Assembly (NCBI RefSeq): GCF_963675165.1
Contig: NC_087379.1
Coordinates: 2,546,201 to 2,610,200, forward strand
Source of the DNA: Halichondria panicea
Lineage: Eukaryota > Porifera > Demospongiae > Suberitida > Halichondriidae
Direction: 5' to 3'
Length of the DNA: 64,000 bases
A program made the position numbers and the translations under genes. The notes under the pieces are model-generated. The model did not search any database and was not told the origin of the DNA. It saw only the letters and a list, made by a program, of their open reading frames with translations. Below, in pieces: positions 10,881-21,355 of the stretch (the first letter of the stretch is position 1; each line of letters opens with the position of its first letter).

Positions 10881-11988
10881 TATCGCGCCGCTGATTTTTC
10901 TGCAGAAACCCCTGTCTCAAAAGTCTGGCTACGCCCCTGCCTGCTAAGCCTTCAGGTGGCATAACAAAGATTGTGTGTTCACAGTGCATCAAGAGACAGT
11001 AGAATCCTGACGTCACTGGTCAGGATAGCAACCACAAGTGTTGAAAGAGCCATTCCACGTCAGTAGTTTTAGTGCAGGTAGTTCTATCAGATCGGACCCT
11101 TGGGAAGGACACGAGTGGCACTGGGGCATCCTCTTTCAATGAGTTCACACCCATCAGCTAGGAGGAGTACGACGGGGGTTGGAGGGGAAGGTTCCATTTT
11201 GCTCCTGTATACAAATTAGTATGAACTTAAATTCACCATTCCACTATACATTTTGTAACTCACAGTGATGGTCCACACAAACTAGCCACGATCCCAGGCC
11301 GCACTTCCTTGAAGGCCGGTGAAGGAGGCTAACACAACACCAGTGCCAGTGCCGTAATGTCATATCTTGATCCAGATACCAAGGATTGGGCTATAGGCTA
11401 TAGTGTACAATTTCCAATGATGAAAAGGTATTATTGATTTATATCGCTCACCTTGACAATACATCCCAGGCCCAGCCACTTGTGGACACCCTGAGCATAG
11501 TATGCAAGAGATCGATGGCCAGAGTCTGAGGATAGACTCTACCAAGTGTATCTGGCAATCAATGGTCTAATCAAGCGCTTGTATTAAATTGTGTAGTCAA
11601 TCAAAGGTAGCCACTGATAGCAGAAACTTGAGAACCTAGGTCTGTTCTTTCACAAGAGTGATGCTCCTTCTTCCTTCGCACAAGACAGCTCCTCACACTC
11701 TAGCTAGCTAAGCCTATATCTATGACAAACTAAACTTGCAAAGAATAGACCTATGACACGGAGTTCTTTGTGATTTAACGGTGATTTTACGGAGTAAGTA
11801 TGCTTACATACACTATTAGTGTTCTATTCGCTCCACCTTGCTCAGGTATTCGCTCTTTTTTAGCGAATACCTGAGCAACCACAGCAACCACAGCACATGC
11901 CCAGATACACGCCCAGATACAATCAATACCAGGCCGAGGAGGCGACCTAGCGTTCAATTAGAGACGGATCGGCCTGGGATCGAGGCTA

Positions 11989-13185
11989 ATGCATGCAGGG
12001 AGTTCATGCTGAGTTTGAGTTCTCCCTCGTGAATGCAGTCAACTCTTCTCTTCTCATTTTTTATCATTACCACGGCTTTCTGCATGTATTAGTGTGGGTC
12101 CAGATTTTGTGAATTACAAATGTCCATGGTACAGTGTGTGAAACTGTTTGCCTATAATTATAATTATAGCGCAAAGTAAAACAATCGAGTTCAAAAACAT
12201 AAACAACAAATTAATGATGGAGAGCCAACAATAGAAATGAGAATGTACATGAAACACTCAAACTCACTAGCGCATACAATTTTTATTGGGCACTTCGTTT
12301 TCTACATTCTCTTCCTTTTCCGACATTGTTTTGAAGTGCCCAAAAAATTGTTTCTGGTTATACAGATGATAAAAATAATTGCCATATTACAGAACGATGT
12401 TACCAAAAAAAAGACCATTGCCATTTTTGCCTTCTTGTAGTCTTTATAAGAGTGATCAAATTTCTCCCTTTTCGCACATATACGAAAGGCGAGCGTTCAC
12501 TAATGGTCTTTTTTTCATTGCCGGCTCTAATGCAGAAAGCAAATTTAAGAAATTAGCATCACAATAATTATTATAATACTCATCTATGATTTACTCATTT
12601 GGTTCTTATTACAACTATTCCACTTGTTAAACTGTGTTATAGATGTTCGAATAAAATTCTTGGTCCATTTTTGTGCACTCATTTCACATTCTCATTCACA
12701 ACCCTCCTTCTTGCTGTCATGATATTCTATGCGATTATTGTTGTTGTGTTTGTCGTTACATATAGGACTACGTATTACAACCTTGTTCATTGTTATAAGA
12801 GATGTTCAAAAAAGAAAAGGCGCATGAAAAAAATCAAGATGCAATGTTATTTACGCACATTTTTTCGTATTCAGATTCCCAAACATTCTTACTAATGGTG
12901 ATCAAGGTGCTTTAGCTAAAATGAATGTACAAATAAGAACAAACTGTAGAGCACTGAAATGCAAACCCTCGGCGTTAATTTGAGGTTTAGTGAGTCTACA
13001 GTCTCGAGTCAAAGCCTCTTGTACATCTAGGTTCGAGCTTTTTAGCTTCTAAGCTTTTGCTCGCATTTATTCGACAATGAAGATTTACCAAAATCTGCAA
13101 ACTACTACCTTGTTATGTTGAGGCTATATCTATGGTACGAACACAGTGCTATATCACATCTAGTGAGTAGACTTAAAATACACAT
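11989..13185. other. AT-rich stretch with short hairpins, no gene
   Basis: Short inverted pairs include TTTTTATTGGGCACTTC with GAAGTGCCCAAAAAATT (12280-12350) and AAAAAAAGACCATTG with CAATGGTC-type sequence (12405-12525). A diverged piece of the downstream tandem unit (GAGCACTGAAATGCAAACCC) lies at about 12949. Open frames of 60-98 codons here have no recognisable features and are probably fortuitous. Confidence 0.4.
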
Positions 13186-13211
13186 ACAGACAGACAGACA
13201 GACAGACAGAC
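13186..13211. repeat. (CAGA)n microsatellite
   Basis: About six consecutive ACAG units, just before the tandem-array region. Confidence 0.9.
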
Positions 13212-13244
13212 ATACTGACTAGACCGCGACTAATATACCACGTG

Positions 13245-13400
13245 GCGCCGCGTGCCATGGCTGATTCCCCAGAGAGCTTCTAATGAACTACTGACAGTAA
13301 CCTGATAGGTATAGATATCGATATAATGTAAATGAACTGTTGACAGTAACCATAGATATCGATACAGTCAACCTTTGTTGATCGTTTGGTTGGTATAGTG
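13245..13400. repeat. Direct repeat flanking the tandem array (left copy)
   Basis: CCATGGCTG, CAGAG-GCTTCT, GAACTATTGACAGTAACCTG and ATAGATATCGATAC occur in the same order here and at about 17405-17560. The unit GAACTGTTGACAGTAACC is itself doubled in each. The array and the Tc1-like MITE therefore sit between two copies of the same sequence. Confidence 0.6.
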
Positions 13401-13871
13401 GTTGGCTCTGTGATCCTATTTCTCACTCTATAACTGCTTGTGGGAGTATGTTTAGTTTAATGGAAATTGATATTCATTTGGTATACTGTTGCGTGTATAC
13501 AGACAGGAGATTGAGTAGCGCTATAATTATGCTGACAGAAAAACCATGAAATTCCTTGTTACATGCGCATTTATAACTTGTGCATGGACATGTAAGGCAA
13601 TTTTGCTTTAAACTGTAAAAGTGAATTGAAACACTTGTGAGCTTAGTATATAAAACTTGCAATTGTATATGCCTATAATAATATACATCACCATGCACAT
13701 GCACACAAGGTTAGTTATAAATTAAGTGTAACAAGGAATTTTCTGTTAGTGTACCTTATTGTTACGATTATAAACGGGTACTAATTTTAGCGAATTTGTA
13801 ATTACCGCTAAATTAAGTACGCGCTAATAATAAAACGCAATTAAAAAATTATGAATCTGATTAAAAAATAA

Positions 13872-14058
13872 TACAGTGGAACCATCTGTTAACAACCACC
13901 TCCGATAAAGGCCATGCAGCTGCTATATAACGGCCAGTTACCCAGGTCCCAAATGAACAGTTTGTGTACAAAAAACAACCTCCCAACAAAGGCCACCTCT
14001 GTAAAAAGGCCAAAACATTGTTCCCCAAAGGTGTCCGTTATAGACGGGTTCCACTATA
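13872..14058. mobile_element. Tc1/mariner-like MITE (ACAGTGGAACC type)
   Basis: The left end is TACAGTGGAACCATCTGTTAA and the right end is the reverse complement of TATAGTGGAACCCGTCTATA. The interior has AAAGGCCA and GTGTCCGTTATAGACGGG. The same family is at 51318-51499 in the other orientation. TA at each end fits the Tc1/mariner target duplication. Confidence 0.7.
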
Positions 14059-14286
14059 ATAAATTTTTTTTTCTAATGTACTTTTTGAGTAAGCAATTTA
14101 AGCTAGCCCTTTTTTCATCTGTATCTGACTCCAAACTTTCATCCTTGTACATCTTTTGAGTGGTAATGTCGTTTCTGTTGGGCGAAAGCATGCGAAATAT
14201 TGTTATACAATGTTCTTTGTGTGTGTATAGTATGTGCCCATGCAATGGTATAATTATATGTATGGTCAGAATTAATCCTGATGTAA

Positions 14287-17040
14287 CTAGAGCACTAAAG
14301 TGCAAACCCTCGGCTGGTGACATGATTATAAAGAAACCAGAAGACTGATATAATGCAGTGCATATAGTGATGTTGTTATCATCATCATGCATGACTTGCA
14401 CAGCAACTCAGGAGCAATAAAACTAAACCAGACTGGAGGCATGCTGAAACATTTGAGTACTATAGATATATGCACTGTGGATTAGGATCACAGTAAAGAA
14501 GCCTGGAGTCTCAGAGAAGTATGGCTCCAGGTTCTGCATGGAGTAGGATCCCAGTCAGCAGCAGGAGCTATAATTCAAGCTTCTACTTTAGTGTATGTTC
14601 CTGGTATATACAGCTTTCTACTTTAGTGACCCTGTTCCATCGTTCTTGGTACAGGATCACTTCAGTTATAAGTAACGCATGTGCAAGTTCTGTTCAAGCT
14701 ACATTTTGCTCGCTTTTATTAGACAAAGAAGCTTTAACACCGAAAGCTGCCACTATCAAAAGTACTAACTTGTTGTGTGGAGGCTACTCATGCTGTAAAC
14801 GCAGTGCTAGAACATCCAGGTAAGCAGACCTAGTCACAAGCTTATTCAAGCTTCTTAGCTTTTGCTCGACAAAGAAGCTTTAACATCAAAATCTGCCACT
14901 ATTTAAATCAAGATATTGTTCTGTGAAGGCTACCTATGCTGCAAACGCAGCGCTATGGCATCCAGGTGAGTAGATATACTCGTGACAAACAGACAAACAA
15001 ACAAACAAACCAACAGACTACTATACCCGTGGCCGCCCACGCGCGCCTCGGGTAACAAACAAACTAGAGCACTAAAGTGCAAACCCTCGGCTGGTGACAT
15101 GATTATAAAGAAACTAAAAATATAATGCAGTGCATAATTATAGTGATGTTGTTATCATGTATGACTTGCACAGCAACTCAGGAGCAATAAAACTAAACCA
15201 GACTGGAGGCATGCTGAAACATTTGAGAACAGGTAGTGGTACTATAGATATATGCACTGTGGATTAGGATCACAGTAAAGAAGCCTGGAGTCTCAGAGAA
15301 GTATGGCTCCAGGCTCTGCATGGAGTAGGATCCCAGTCAGCAGCAGGAGCTATAATTTAAGCTTCTACTTTAGTGACCCTGTTCCATTGTTCCTGGTATA
15401 ATACAGCTTTCTACTTTAGTGACCCTGTTCCATCGTTCTTGGTACAGGATCACTTCAGTTATAAGTAACGCATGTGCAAGTTATGTTCAAGCTACATTTT
15501 GCTCGCTTTTATTAGACAAAGAAGCTTTAACACCGAAAGCTGCCACTATCAAAAGTACTAACTTGTTGTGTGGAGGCTACTCATGCTGTAAACGCAGTGC
15601 TAGAACATCCAGGTAAGCAGACCTAGTCACAAGCTTATTTAAGCTTCTTAGCTTTTGCTCGACAAAGAAGCTTTAACATCAAAATCTGCCACTATTTAAA
15701 CCAAGATATTGTTATGTGAAGGCTACCTATGCTGCAAACGCAGCGCTATGGCATCCAGGTGAGTAGATATACTCGTGACAAACAGACAAACAAACAAACA
15801 AACAAACTAGAGCACTAAAGTGCAAACCCTCGGCTGGTGACATGATAATAAAGAAACCAGAAGAGTGATAATGCAGTGCATGTAGCATGTATGACTAGCA
15901 CAGCAACTCAAGAGCAATAAAACTAAACCAGACTTGGAGGCATGCTGAAACATTGAGTGGTACATGTCACATTAGACATGCACTGTGGACAGGGATGACA
16001 GCAAAGAAGCCTGGAGCTTAGATGGTATGGCTCCTGCCAGGCCGGAGTATAGGATCCAGAGTCAGCCAACAACCAGTCACAATTTTAGCTTTCTACTATA
16101 ATTATATTTGGTAAGGATCACTTCAGCTGCAACTACGTAATCAAGGCCACGTGTAGCTAGCTAGCTGCCAACGTGCAAGTTCAAGCTTCTTAGCTTTTGC
16201 TCGACAATGAAGCTTTAACATCAAAATCTGCCACTATTTAAATCAAGATATTGTTGTGTGAAGGCTATCTATGCTGTAAACGCAGCGCTGTGGCATCCAG
16301 GTGAGTAGATATACCTGTGACAAACAAACAAACAAACAAACAAACAAACTAGAGCACTAAAGTGCAAACCCTCGGCTGGTGACATGATTATAAAGAAACC
16401 AGAAATATAATGCAGTGCATATAGTGATGTTGTTATCATGTATGACTTGCACAGCAACTCAGGAGCAATAAAACTAAACCAGACTGGAGGCATGCTGAAA
16501 CATTTGAGAACAGGTAGTGGTACTATAGATATATGCACTGTGGATTAGGATCACAGTAAAGAAGCCTGGAGTCTCAGAGAAGTATGGCTCCAGGTTCTGC
16601 ATGGAGTAGGATCCCAGTCAGCAGCAGGAGCTATAATTCAAGCTTCTACTTTAGTGTTCCATGTTCCTGGTATATACAGCTTTCTACTTTAGTGACCCTG
16701 TTCCATCGTTCTTGGTACAGGATCACTTCAGTTATAAGTAACGCATGTGCAAGTTCTGTTCAAGCTACATTTTGCTCGCTTTTATTAGACAAAGGAGCTT
16801 TAACACCGAAAGCTGCCACTATCAAAAGTACTAACTTGTTGTGTGGAGGCTACTCATGCTGTAAACGCAGTGCTAGAACATCCAGGTAAGCAGACCTAGT
16901 CACAAGCTTCTTAGCTTTTGCTTGACAAAGAAGCTTTAATATCAAAATCTGCCACTATTTAAATCAAGATATTGTTGTGTGAAGGCTATCCATGCTGTAA
17001 ACGCAGTGCTGTGACATCCAGGTGAGTAGAAAAGCCAATC
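14287..17040. repeat. Tandem array of four 540-780 base units
   Basis: Units begin CTAGAGCACTAAAGTGCAAA at 14287, 15064, 15807 and 16349, giving lengths of about 777, 743, 542 and 690. Each continues with CCCTCGGCTGGTGACATGAT, TGACTTGCACAGCAACTCA, GAGGCATGCTGAAACATT, ATGGCTCCAGG, CAAAATCTGCCACTATTTAA and CATCCAGGTGAGTAGATATA, and ends in an (ACAA)n tract. GCACTAAAGTGC is a small palindrome. Unit 3 lacks part of the middle. Frames of 65-101 codons recur in three units but change at their ends between units, so coding is not supported. Confidence 0.85.
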
Positions 17041-17057
17041 ACAAACAAACAAACAAA

Positions 17058-17257
17058 CAAACAAACCAACAGACTACTATACCCGTGGCCGCCCACGCGC
17101 CTCGGGTAACAAACAGACCAACATACTACTATACCCGTGGCCGCCCACGCGCGCCTCGGGTAACAAACCAACAGACTACTATACCCGTGGCCGCCCACGC
17201 GCCTCGGGTAACAAACCAAACGACTACTATAACCCGTGTCCGCCCACGCGCCTCGGG
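17058..17257. repeat. Minisatellite of ~49-base GC-rich units
   Basis: Four units of ACTACTATACCCGTGGCCGC followed by CCACGCGCCTCGGGTAACAAA, with one or two extra CG pairs in some copies. A single copy also occurs inside the array at about 15018-15056. It directly follows an (ACAA)n tract. Confidence 0.85.
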
Positions 17258-17970
17258 TTAATAATCACATGCTGGCCTATAATGATCATGAGATAAGGTA
17301 AACACCGTGTGTGCATGCATTTACGTCAGCAAGTGTGTGGGTTAATTCCCCAGCTGCATGGTACTCCCCTACATCACCATGATGATGTCTGCTTGTTTGT
17401 CTATACACATGCCATGGCTGCATGTTTCCACAGAGCGTTTCTATATATAATGTAATGAACTATTGACAGTAACCTGATATAATATAGTTATAGATAATTT
17501 TATAGTAAAAACGAACTGTTGACAGTAACCTGATAGCTATAGATATCGATACAATTAACCCTGCCACCCGCTGGAGTCTAATTTCATACATGCAAATTCC
17601 AATTAACACTGAGTTGTTATACACAAGTCATACATGAGAATGTATACCGGTAGATCTTTATAATCTTGTATATCATTCTTCGCCGAATAAGGTGTAACTT
17701 TGGTGTTTATATAATTTTGCGTAAAATTAACTTCACAAGATTCTGCATATAACTTAGCCGATATGCCATGTACGCGTGAGAATAAGGTGTTTGGGACACT
17801 GTCCACCATGCACATCCACCTCAGAAGCTCAGTGAGTATACACACATAAGGCTATACACATGCAGTATAATAAATTATGGCCACTATATAACGACTACAG
17901 TTACTGTAGTGATGCATGTGTTGTTCTTTAAAGGACCATAATTTCAACAGTTCAATAATTTTCTAGTAGC
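17258..17970. other. Spacer with right-hand flank repeat, no gene
   Basis: Holds the second copy of the array-flanking repeat (about 17405-17560). The minus-strand frame at 17603-17845 has no recognisable features. No gene is supported. Confidence 0.4.
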
Positions 17971-18147
17971 TTAAGAGTTAGAGGCAGTGGCGTAGCCAGA
18001 GGCCGGAGGGGTGCAGAGGGTGCTCCAGCACCCCCCTCTCTGGCCTCAGACTCTGCTCCACAAGTTCCTTTTACTATTAATTAACTAGCTAAGCTAGCTA
18101 GCTAGTAGCCCCGATTCCAGGCCGCTTGAACAAGGCTAGCTAGCTAG

Positions 18148-18752
18148 TAGCCTCGATTCCAGGCCGCATTAAAATACGGCCTGGTACCTATTGCAGGGGT
18201 GATAGTGCGCATGCGCTTCAAATTACCCAGAATATGGGTAATCGTACTACGAACGTAAAACCTTAGTAAATTACACAGGAAATTAGTCAGTTTACTAAGA
18301 ATATGTTCCGTAATACTTTATCTCTATGACTGAGCTCTGTAAAGCTGTGGCTTATGCCGTCTATTGTGTTGGTCTAGAAGGCTTGAACACTAGTTTTAAG
18401 ACAGAAGAGGCTCTCATCTACGTCTAAGATGGTCCTATAGCCGGGTTGTCTTCGCAAGTAGCAGTTTGAGGCACCATACACTTCCCATAGCCTGTACAGA
18501 TCCAAGGTAAGACATCCTGACCATACAACCGTCATAGAGGTAGATAAGAGCCTCTTCTGGCTTCAGACTAGTGTGAAAGCCTTCTGGAACAACGCAATAG
18601 AGAGCTAAGCTGATGTACAAAGATAGAAAATAGATGAGAGAAAGAAAAAGGGGATTCCCCAGATTTTGGAGAATAAACTAACGCATGCGCACTATCACCC
18701 CTGCAATAGGTACCAGGCCGTATTTTTATCGGCCTGGAATCGAGGGAGGCTA
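18148..18752. mobile_element. TAGCCTCG-type MITE, 605 bases in copy 1, 51 bases in copy 2
   Basis: Termini TAGCCTCGATTCCAGGCCG and reverse complement, with arms of about 65 bases running through CGGCCTGGTACC to GCGCATGCGC. The flanks are GCTAGCTAG at 18139-18147 and 18753-18761. Bases 18167-18720 (554) are absent in copy 2 (35417-35467). The interior includes a short minus-strand frame with a hydrophobic start and an inverted internal region (GACAGAAGAGGCTCTCATCTAC and reverse complement), so most of the element is self-complementary. Confidence 0.8.
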
Positions 18753-18882
18753 GCTAGCTAGCTGATATGAGATCGAGTACTACGAACTCAAAACTCCACC
18801 TCTAACTATCTAGCTCCACCTCCAAATATTCATTCCAGTCAGTGCACATGCGCAAAGCCACGTGGCTGAGCAGACTGTTCAG

Positions 18883-19324
18883 TAGCCTCGATTCCCGGCC
18901 GCTTGAACAAGGCGGCCTGGTATACCTTGTATGCGCATGCGCAAAATAATTGACAACAATTTCATCATACAAATTGTAAAAAAACGGACAAAGTTACAAA
19001 AGGGAATAATACGTATGACAATGTGACCACAATGGCAGCTTTCAATCAAAGTAGAATAATTATGCTGCAGCAGTGTTGCTTCTTCTAGCTCTGTTTATCA
19101 AAGAGACAGTTCAAGAAAGCCTCCCAGACAGCTAGAGCTGCCAGCTAGGAAGAGTGGTGGACTCTTTAATACATCAGTATATCTTGAGTGAATAACTTCC
19201 TGAGTGTCGAGTTAATGACAGTATCCACAAATACACGGATTACCCCCTTTTTGGGGTAATGTACACGCATGCGCATACAAGGTATACCAGGCCGCCTTGT
19301 TCAAGCGGCTGGGAATCGAGGCTA
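18883..19324. mobile_element. TAGCCTCG-type MITE with 9-base target duplication
   Basis: Termini TAGCCTCGATTCCCGGCCG, then CTTGAACAAGGCGGCCTGG, then TATACC and TGCGCATGCGC, repeated in reverse complement at the right end. The flanks are ACTGTTCAG at 18874-18882 and 19325-19333, a perfect 9-base duplication in non-repetitive sequence. This is the clearest single demonstration of the family's target-site size. Confidence 0.9.
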
Positions 19325-20233
19325 ACTGTTCAGCAGCTATTACCATCATCATCATGTCACTCTTTGAGTTGAGGCCAGTTCACAGAGCAGCACTGCAAAA
19401 CTGCAAGTGGCTTGCCACCCTGTCCTGCTAATTCACAAGCAGAACCTGGTTAGCAGCTGCATGATTTAATTGTCACAACTCAAACAATGCATTTTATAGG
19501 ACATCTTCAGATGAAGATGTGGCTTAACCACCAGTACCCTCAAAGCAGCAGCAGCAGCAGTACTCTCATTTCTTTAGCCAGATTGCGTTAGAATCAATCT
19601 CAGAGCATTTAACAACAACAAATTTCTGGGGGAGTGCCCCCAGACCCCCCACTGGTAATCCATTCATCAAGCACCCCCCTCTCTCAAATCCTGGCTATGC
19701 CCCTGAGAGGGATAGGAAACGGAGTGGTGCACGTGATAATTTTACATTGAATCTGCAGTGGAGCCTAGAAAATTATCCGCGTTACGAGGCTATTAAGCAC
19801 ATTTTTGCCGGGTAACTCCCAAAGCTGTGTTTCCTCGAGACATCATCTCTTCAGCAATATATAACACGCTTAGTCCATGAGCCACGTGTAGTTACTTGCT
19901 ATGACTGACCACACCCAGTAAAAAACCATATGTTCCCAAGGCTGTTTTAGAGCTATTGGAACATATAATGTGTAAGCGTGCTGGTTATGACTACTACAAT
20001 AGGTATAGACCTTGAAATATAAGTGAGTTGCACGGACTAAGCACAGTTATTTGTAGTTTATTATGCACTGAGTGTAGAAATAGATATTGTTGTGATGGCC
20101 TCGATTAAACCGCAACGTAGCGCGGATGTTACTCGAGATACCAACCGTTTCCTATCCCTCTAACTCTTCAATATAATTATGCTTAAAGTGAGCTCATGCA
20201 TTATATATACCTTTTACACCCATTCAAACCGTG

Positions 20234-20689
20234 TACCGTATATCTTCTAATTTATCGGACACTTCTAATTACCCCGGACACTCTTTTGGGCAATTTTCGC
20301 TGTTCTAATACAACGGACACTCCAGTACTTTAATATTACTAAATATCCGGACAATACCTTGAAAAGTTGAGCTACATTCATAGACGGCAAGTAAGACTTA
20401 GAGTGCTGCAGTTAGATAGCTTTCAAGTTTGAGTAGCTAGTTTTAGATAGTATAGTGCAACTATTCAGTCGCACACTGTTCTATGTGTGTCTTAGACACC
20501 TCTCTGTTTATGAGTACATTACTGAAAAAAGCTGTGTAACAAATTAATTATTAAACTTAGCTAGCTCGCATGCAGCTGCTTGCTTGTTCTAATTATTCCG
20601 GACACTTCGCATGCTCTATAAAAATCTGTTCCAATTATACCCGGACAATTTCTTTTTTTGCTGTCCAATAAATTAGAAGATATACGGTA
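20234..20689. mobile_element. MITE with TACCGTATATCTTCTAAT termini
   Basis: The ends are exact inverted repeats of TACCGTATATCTTCTAATTT. CCGGACA-type and TCTAATTA-type subterminal repeats occur several times near each end. No target duplication is certain. Confidence 0.75.
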
Positions 20690-21355
20690 TACCTTGTATG
20701 ATAGGACTCAAGAATTCAATGACGTAGAACAAGTCACAGTTTCGAGTGCTTTGGTCTGTTTTAATTATAGATCTATATATATAGTTATAAAACCAGAAAG
20801 CTCATCATTATAATTATAGATAGATACTATATACACACGGCCATAAATATTTGTATAGGTTGCACATGCATTTATAGATCGTGCAGTATATACAGATATC
20901 GAAGTTCATTGGATGGAATTTATAGTCTCTATATAACCTAAGTCTAAGATAGTCAGTATAATTATACTAGCCACTGAGTCAGGCTATAGCCTCCCCTCCC
21001 ATGCATGACATCCTGTGGTGCGTGTTTTGTGTAACCAGACTTTAATGTTGGCTACGCTCCGAAGCGTCAATCAGCGGTAATACCCTCAACTACCCATCAG
21101 CCTTATGGGGAGTTGGAGGGGTGGAGCAGCGTAGGAGGAGGCCGTCTATGAATATGATTAGCTGCAATTCCCTGCGGTTAATTTTTGGGTCAATGAATAT
21201 CATTAATCCCAGGACGAGGGAATAAATTAGGTGAGTAGCTAGATTACGAGCCCCCTCCAAAAAGAATCAATTTATCTGAGTCCACAGAGTATTTACGAAT
21301 ACACAAGTAGTAATTATATATAGGTACGTCACATAAACATAGTACGTTACATTAA
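20690..21355. other. Spacer and 3' flank of the DIRS element
   Basis: AT-rich to about 20985, then more GC-rich sequence with inverted motifs around AATACCCTCAACTACCCATC and GGGGAGTTGGAGGGGTGGAG, which is probably the untranslated 3' part of the adjacent DIRS element. The exact terminal repeat of that element was not located. Confidence 0.4.

Larger units (their letters stand above)
7684..11988. mobile_element. 4.3 kb TIR element with 9-base target duplication
   Basis: The left terminus (7684-7764) and right terminus (11908-11988) are 81-base inverted repeats starting TAGCCTCGATCCCAGGCCG, differing at two positions by eye. The flanks are ATGCATGCA at 7675-7683 and again at 11989-11997, a perfect 9-base duplication. 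The interior carries the decayed integrase/Ulp1-like gene at 8827-10650 and a 49-base miniature of the same terminal family at 11283-11331. A 9-base duplication is typical of Mutator-like elements, but no Mutator transposase is seen. The integrase may be the element's own gene or a nested passenger. In copy 2 only the right part is present, because that contig begins inside the element. Confidence 0.8.
17985..19705. mobile_element. hAT-like element nested in the outer MITE
   Basis: The left end is CAGTGGCGTAGCCAG and the right end is the reverse complement of CAGGGGCATAGCCAGG. AGAGG flanks both sides (17980-17984 and 19706-19710). Subterminal GTGCTCCAGCACCCCCC and CAAGCACCCCCCTCTC blocks match the family fragments at 5425 and 57153. 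It contains two TAGCCTCG-type MITEs and a 30-base truncated third at 18110-18135. Confidence 0.75.
17971..20165. mobile_element. Outer palindromic MITE (GAGTTAGAGGGATAGG termini), split by an insertion
   Basis: The right terminus, read in reverse complement from about 20165, is GAGTTAGAGGGATAGGAAAC. The left terminus reads GAGTTAGAGG up to 17984 and resumes as AGAGGGATAGGAAACGG at 19706. The intervening 17985-19705 is a hAT-like insertion that duplicated AGAGG. The interior has a CATATGTTCC...GGAACATATAATG hairpin at 19927-19971. The intact right arm shows what the left arm was before insertion. Confidence 0.75.

Noticed and set aside
11283-11331. 49-base miniature TAGCCACG...GGAGGCTA as a further member with target duplication
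   Set aside because: The terminus is recognisable, but the flanks CACACAAAC and ACACAACAC are not identical, so it was noted only as a likely relative.
14521-16889. Repeated 65-101 codon frames beginning MAPGSAW or MTLFHRSW in the tandem array
   Set aside because: They follow the repeat units, vary at the N terminus through indels between units, and show no recognisable domain. They are likely translations of a non-coding repeat.
17058-17257. CRISPR-like regular spacing
   Set aside because: The repeats are contiguous minisatellite units without unique spacers, in an intron-containing eukaryotic genome.
16986-17261. Frames reading CYPRRVGGHGYSS and RVTNQQTTIPVAAHAP
   Set aside because: These are direct translations of the GC-rich minisatellite in both strands.
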